Origin: DATDCV01 sp036524155
GTDB lineage: Bacteria > Verrucomicrobiota > Verrucomicrobiia > Limisphaerales > UBA8199
DNA length: 16,034 nt
Direction of reading: 5' to 3'
NCBI GenBank assembly: GCA_036524155.1
Contig: DATDCV010000034.1
Location: 1-16,034 of the forward strand
A program made the translations under genes and the position numbers. The notes under the pieces are model-generated. The model saw nothing but the letters and a program-made list of their open reading frames with translations, made no database searches and was not told the DNA's origin. Below are positions 13,379 to 16,034 of this stretch, piece by piece; position 1 is the first letter of the stretch, and each line of letters opens with the position of its first letter.

Positions 13379-14074
13379 ATGGAAATCCTCTATCATCATG
13401 AAGAACACTTTCGGGGCGGCGAGACGGTCAAGGACATTGTCATCGGCATGTCCGACGGGCTGACGGTGCCGTTCGCGCTGGCGGCGGGCATCTCCGGAGC
13501 CATCAGCGCAGCGCATGTAGTTCTGACGGCGGGGTTCGCCGAGATTGCGGCGGGCTCGATCGCGATGGGTCTGGGCGGTTACCTGGCGGCCCGGAGTGAG
13601 GCGGAACATTACCACAGCGAGCTCGCGCGCGAGGAAACCGAGATTATCGAGAAACCGGAGGTCGAGGCCGAAGAGGTAGCGGAGTTTTTCCGGCAATACG
13701 GGCTGACCGACGAGGAATACGGCCCAGTAGTGGCGGGCCTGCGCACCAAGCCCAAGGCTTGGAGGGACTTCATGATGCGGTTTGAGTTGGGGCTGGACGA
13801 ACCGGACCCGAAGCGGGCTCTTCAGAGTGCCGTGACCATTGCGGTGTCGTACATCGTTGGTGGCATTATCCCGCTCGCTCCTTACCTGGCCTTCCATGAC
13901 ATCCGCACGGCACTCGAATTCTCGGTGGTGTTCACGCTGGCGGCGTTAGCCGCGTTCGGCTTTGTGAAAGGAAAGTTCACGGGCGTTTCGAGGATCAAAA
14001 GCATGTTCCAAACGGTTTTTGTTGGCGGACTGGCAGCGGCGGCCGCTTATGGGTTAGCGAGGTTGATCTCGTAG
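13379..14074 (+). CDS. VIT1/CCC1-family transporter
   Basis: This 231-aa integral membrane protein (ATG 13379; the GTG/TTG at 13343 adds 12 unlikely residues) carries the VIT1/CCC1 hallmark GMSDGLTVPFALAAGIS at the first helix, followed by AHVVLTAGFAEIAAGSIAMG in the second. A charged cytoplasmic segment of about 70-130 (EETEIIEKPEVEAEEVAEFF, then RFELGLDEPDPKRALQS) matches the Glu-rich metal-binding insert of this family. Three more helices follow (SAVTIAVSYIVGGIIPLAPYL; VVFTLAALAAFGFV; TVFVGGLAAAAAYGLA). Relatives move iron(II) or manganese(II) across a membrane, usually out of the cytosol. The divergent promoter region with the glycoside-hydrolase-like gene is about 165 bp. Confidence 0.92.
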   Translation: MEILYHHEEHFRGGETVKDIVIGMSDGLTVPFALAAGISGAISAAHVVLTAGFAEIAAGSIAMGLGGYLAARSEAEHYHSELAREETEIIEKPEVEAEEVAEFFRQYGLTDEEYGPVVAGLRTKPKAWRDFMMRFELGLDEPDPKRALQSAVTIAVSYIVGGIIPLAPYLAFHDIRTALEFSVVFTLAALAAFGFVKGKFTGVSRIKSMFQTVFVGGLAAAAAYGLARLIS

Positions 14075-14118
14075 GACGGTTGTCCAAGGAAGAGCACAAA
14101 TAACGGCGGGACCTGGCG

Positions 14119-14150
14119 CTCTGCCTGTGCGCCGGAACCGGCGCGGCAGC
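14119..14150. terminator. Strong hairpin after the VIT gene
   Basis: GCGCCGG AA CCGGCGC (14129-14144) is a perfect 7-bp stem, and CTGCC (14121-14125) pairs with GGCAG (14145-14149) outside it. No T-run follows, so it is only a possible intrinsic terminator, or a dispersed hairpin repeat. Confidence 0.4.
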
Positions 14151-14210
14151 CTGAGGTCGCGCCGGGGCGAAAGACTACCGAGCCTTGACGCCCTTGCTAG
14201 CATTCGGAGC

Positions 14211-16034
14211 ATGACCTCTTGCTCAACAATTGACCGGATCCTGAAAACCGGCCTTACGGTAGTCGCGGGATTTGTGCTTTTGTATCCGGCGCACGGCCAG
14301 AACCCCGGCAGCTTGCTGTGGCAGATTGGCACGCAGGACGGCGATGACCGGGAGTTTGCGCTGGCGCCCAACGGGCATGCGAATTATCGGGACGACGGCT
14401 TCTTCGTCGTGGGCCGCTCGGACGCCAAACGCGACTGGCCATACGTTCAGCCGGGGCCGGTCGATGGCTGGGGCGGGGGCAGGCCGCACACGTTCACGGT
14501 CACGTTCGGCCTCAAGGAACCGCCGAACGCTGGCGAATGCAAGCTGCGGGTTGCGCTAGTCGATACGCACAGCCGCGCGAATCCCGAACTCAAGATCAGC
14601 CTAAACAACGAGGTCAGGAAACACCAAACACCGCCGGGCGCAGGCGACGCCTCGATATTCGGGGAAACCGCCAAAGGCAAACCGCACAACTTCGAGATTT
14701 CCTTCCCGGCCACTGTGCTCAAATCCGGCCTTAACGAGCTCGCCATCACCACGAGTTCCGGGAGCTGGATCATCTACGATTGGGTAGGATTCGAGGCTCC
14801 GGCCGGGACCGAACTCGCTGATGTCACCGGGACGAGCATCGCTTCGGCGAGCTCGCCGCCGGTGCTGGTCCGACGCGGGAGTCAGTTCGGCCAAATAGTG
14901 CAATTTACCGTTCGCCATTTTGGGGAGAATAGAGAAGCCGAGCTGCGCGTGGACGGGGAGGCAGTGACGAATATCACGCTGCGAGGAGTAACCCAGAAAT
15001 GCGAGATCGCCGTTCCGGCTGTGGAGCCGGAAAGAACCGTGTCCATCGAGCTGAACGTCTCTGGTAAGCCGGCCGCCCGGCAAGCGGTAACGCTCAAGCC
15101 GGTACGAAAGTGGACGGTCTATTTACTGCCTCATTCGCATGTGGACATCGGCTACACCCATGTGCAGACAGACGTCGAGCAGGCACAGTGGCGCTATATC
15201 GGAATGGGAATCGAGGCTGCCAGAAAGAGCGCTGCTTTCCCGCAGGGTTCGCGTTTTAAGTGGAACACCGAGGTTCTTTGGGCCGTGGACAGCTACCTGA
15301 AACAGGCGACGCCGGAGAAAAAGAAAGAGTTCCTGGACGCCGTCAAAGCCGGCTGGGTGGGTCTGGACGCGCTTTATGGCAACGAATTGACGGGCCTATG
15401 CCGGCCGGAGGAATTGATCCGGCTGGTGAGCTTCGCCGCGCGGCTCGCGAGTCAAACGGGCGTCCCCATCGAATCGGCGATGATCACCGATGTTCCGGGT
15501 TACACGTGGGGCATCGTCCCAGCCTTCGCGCAGGCTGGGGTGAAGTATTTCTCGATGGGACCCAATGGCGGCGACCGCATCGGCCATACGATTGCGGCCT
15601 GGGGCGACAAGCCATTTTGGTGGATCGGCCCAAACGGAAGGGATCGGGTTCTGGTCTGGATGACCGGGACGGGCTATTACCGGGTGTTCCAATCGCCGGA
15701 GATGCTGCACAACTATCTTTCGAGTCTGGAGGCCAAGGGTTACCCCTATGACATGGTGCAGGTCCGGCATTGTCTCGGAGATAATGGCGCGCCGGACGTG
15801 GATTTTGCCGACACCGTCAACAAATGGAACGCGACCTACGCCTACCCCAAGCTGATCATCGCGACGACCGCCGAGATGTTCCACGACTTCGAGAAGCGAT
15901 ACGGCGATAAACTTCCGACCGCCAGGGGAGATTTCACCCCGTACTGGGAAGATGGCGCAGCGTCGTCTGCCCGCGAGACGGCGCTGAACCGGGTATCAGC
16001 GGACCGGCTGTCGCAAGCCGAAACCCTTTTCGCC
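14211..16034 (+). CDS. Secreted PL4-type binding domain joined to GH38 alpha-mannosidase-like domain (3' partial)
   Basis: An open frame of 608 codons runs off the window end from ATG 14211. Residues 1-31 look like a signal peptide (LTVVAGFVLLYPAHGQ). About 32-205 resemble the third, jelly-roll domain of polysaccharide lyase family 4 (SLLWQIGTQDG, DWPYVQPGPVDGWGGGRPHT, SGSWIIYDWVGFE), which binds sugars. About 206-300 form a beta-sandwich linker (VLVRRGSQFGQIVQFTVRHF). From 301 comes a GH38-like barrel with the metal motif LPHSHVDIGYT (H310, D312) and a likely nucleophile D427 in ITDVPGYTW. GH38 enzymes cleave alpha-mannosides in a metal-dependent retaining way. The unusual VPGY in place of the classical DPFGHS sets it in a divergent branch. 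The C-terminus is missing. Confidence 0.85.
   Translation, partial: MTSCSTIDRILKTGLTVVAGFVLLYPAHGQNPGSLLWQIGTQDGDDREFALAPNGHANYRDDGFFVVGRSDAKRDWPYVQPGPVDGWGGGRPHTFTVTFGLKEPPNAGECKLRVALVDTHSRANPELKISLNNEVRKHQTPPGAGDASIFGETAKGKPHNFEISFPATVLKSGLNELAITTSSGSWIIYDWVGFEAPAGTELADVTGTSIASASSPPVLVRRGSQFGQIVQFTVRHFGENREAELRVDGEAVTNITLRGVTQKCEIAVPAVEPERTVSIELNVSGKPAARQAVTLKPVRKWTVYLLPHSHVDIGYTHVQTDVEQAQWRYIGMGIEAARKSAAFPQGSRFKWNTEVLWAVDSYLKQATPEKKKEFLDAVKAGWVGLDALYGNELTGLCRPEELIRLVSFAARLASQTGVPIESAMITDVPGYTWGIVPAFAQAGVKYFSMGPNGGDRIGHTIAAWGDKPFWWIGPNGRDRVLVWMTGTGYYRVFQSPEMLHNYLSSLEAKGYPYDMVQVRHCLGDNGAPDVDFADTVNKWNATYAYPKLIIATTAEMFHDFEKRYGDKLPTARGDFTPYWEDGAASSARETALNRVSADRLSQAETLFA

Overview
The window reads like an accessory region of a soil or freshwater Verrucomicrobiota genome (Pedosphaera/Limisphaera-like relatives are my best guess). 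Clues are the period-7 'TCTCAAC' repeats coding for SQPSTLN-type peptides, the GC-rich hairpin repeats, a DUF4055 phage portal relic, and large Tat- or Sec-exported sugar-active proteins. This placement is inferred, not tested against a database.

Bases 1-10,960 hold an integron gene-cassette array with no recognisable integron integrase in view. I find 13 attC recombination sites (A to M) plus a cut-off fourteenth (N). Each fits the attC plan: R''/R' boxes ending at G|TTRRRY, a long imperfect palindrome about 95-100 nt long, and one or two extra unpaired bases (usually a T and/or an A) on the 5' arm. The strongest evidence is internal. For almost every cassette, the 7-8 bases at its 5' end are an exact reverse complement of the R'' box at its own 3' end, as expected if each entered as a circle. 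The cassettes carry mostly small orphan proteins, many with membrane segments or lipoprotein/secretion signals; one is a DUF3592 membrane protein. Cassette 0 carries an in-frame fusion of a truncated tyrosine recombinase to an IS91-family HUH transposase. Cassette 2 (280 nt) has no convincing gene and is a highly structured sequence.

The array is interrupted twice by a homologous ~120-nt module (6327-6449 and 8554-8671). Each copy has a good sigma-70 promoter (TTGACG, 16 bp, TATAAA or TATAAG) pointing into the next cassette and ends exactly at a cassette insertion point. They look like duplicated Pc/attI-type leaders, so the region may be several arrays joined together. Between them lies a decayed DUF4055 portal gene on the minus strand, riddled with heptamer repeats, a hairpin repeat and a duplicated 20-mer.

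Bases 10,961-11,703 are a junction. They hold the broken last attC, a frameshifted minus-strand gene remnant, a long hairpin, and a 28-nt sequence resembling the 3' end of a tRNA or tmRNA including CCA, which may be an island attachment site. From 11,704 on the content is ordinary chromosomal coding: a Tat-exported TIM-barrel glycoside-hydrolase-like protein (minus strand), a divergent VIT1/CCC1-family metal transporter, and the first 608 codons of a secreted protein joining a polysaccharide-lyase-4-type carbohydrate-binding domain to a GH38 alpha-mannosidase-like domain.
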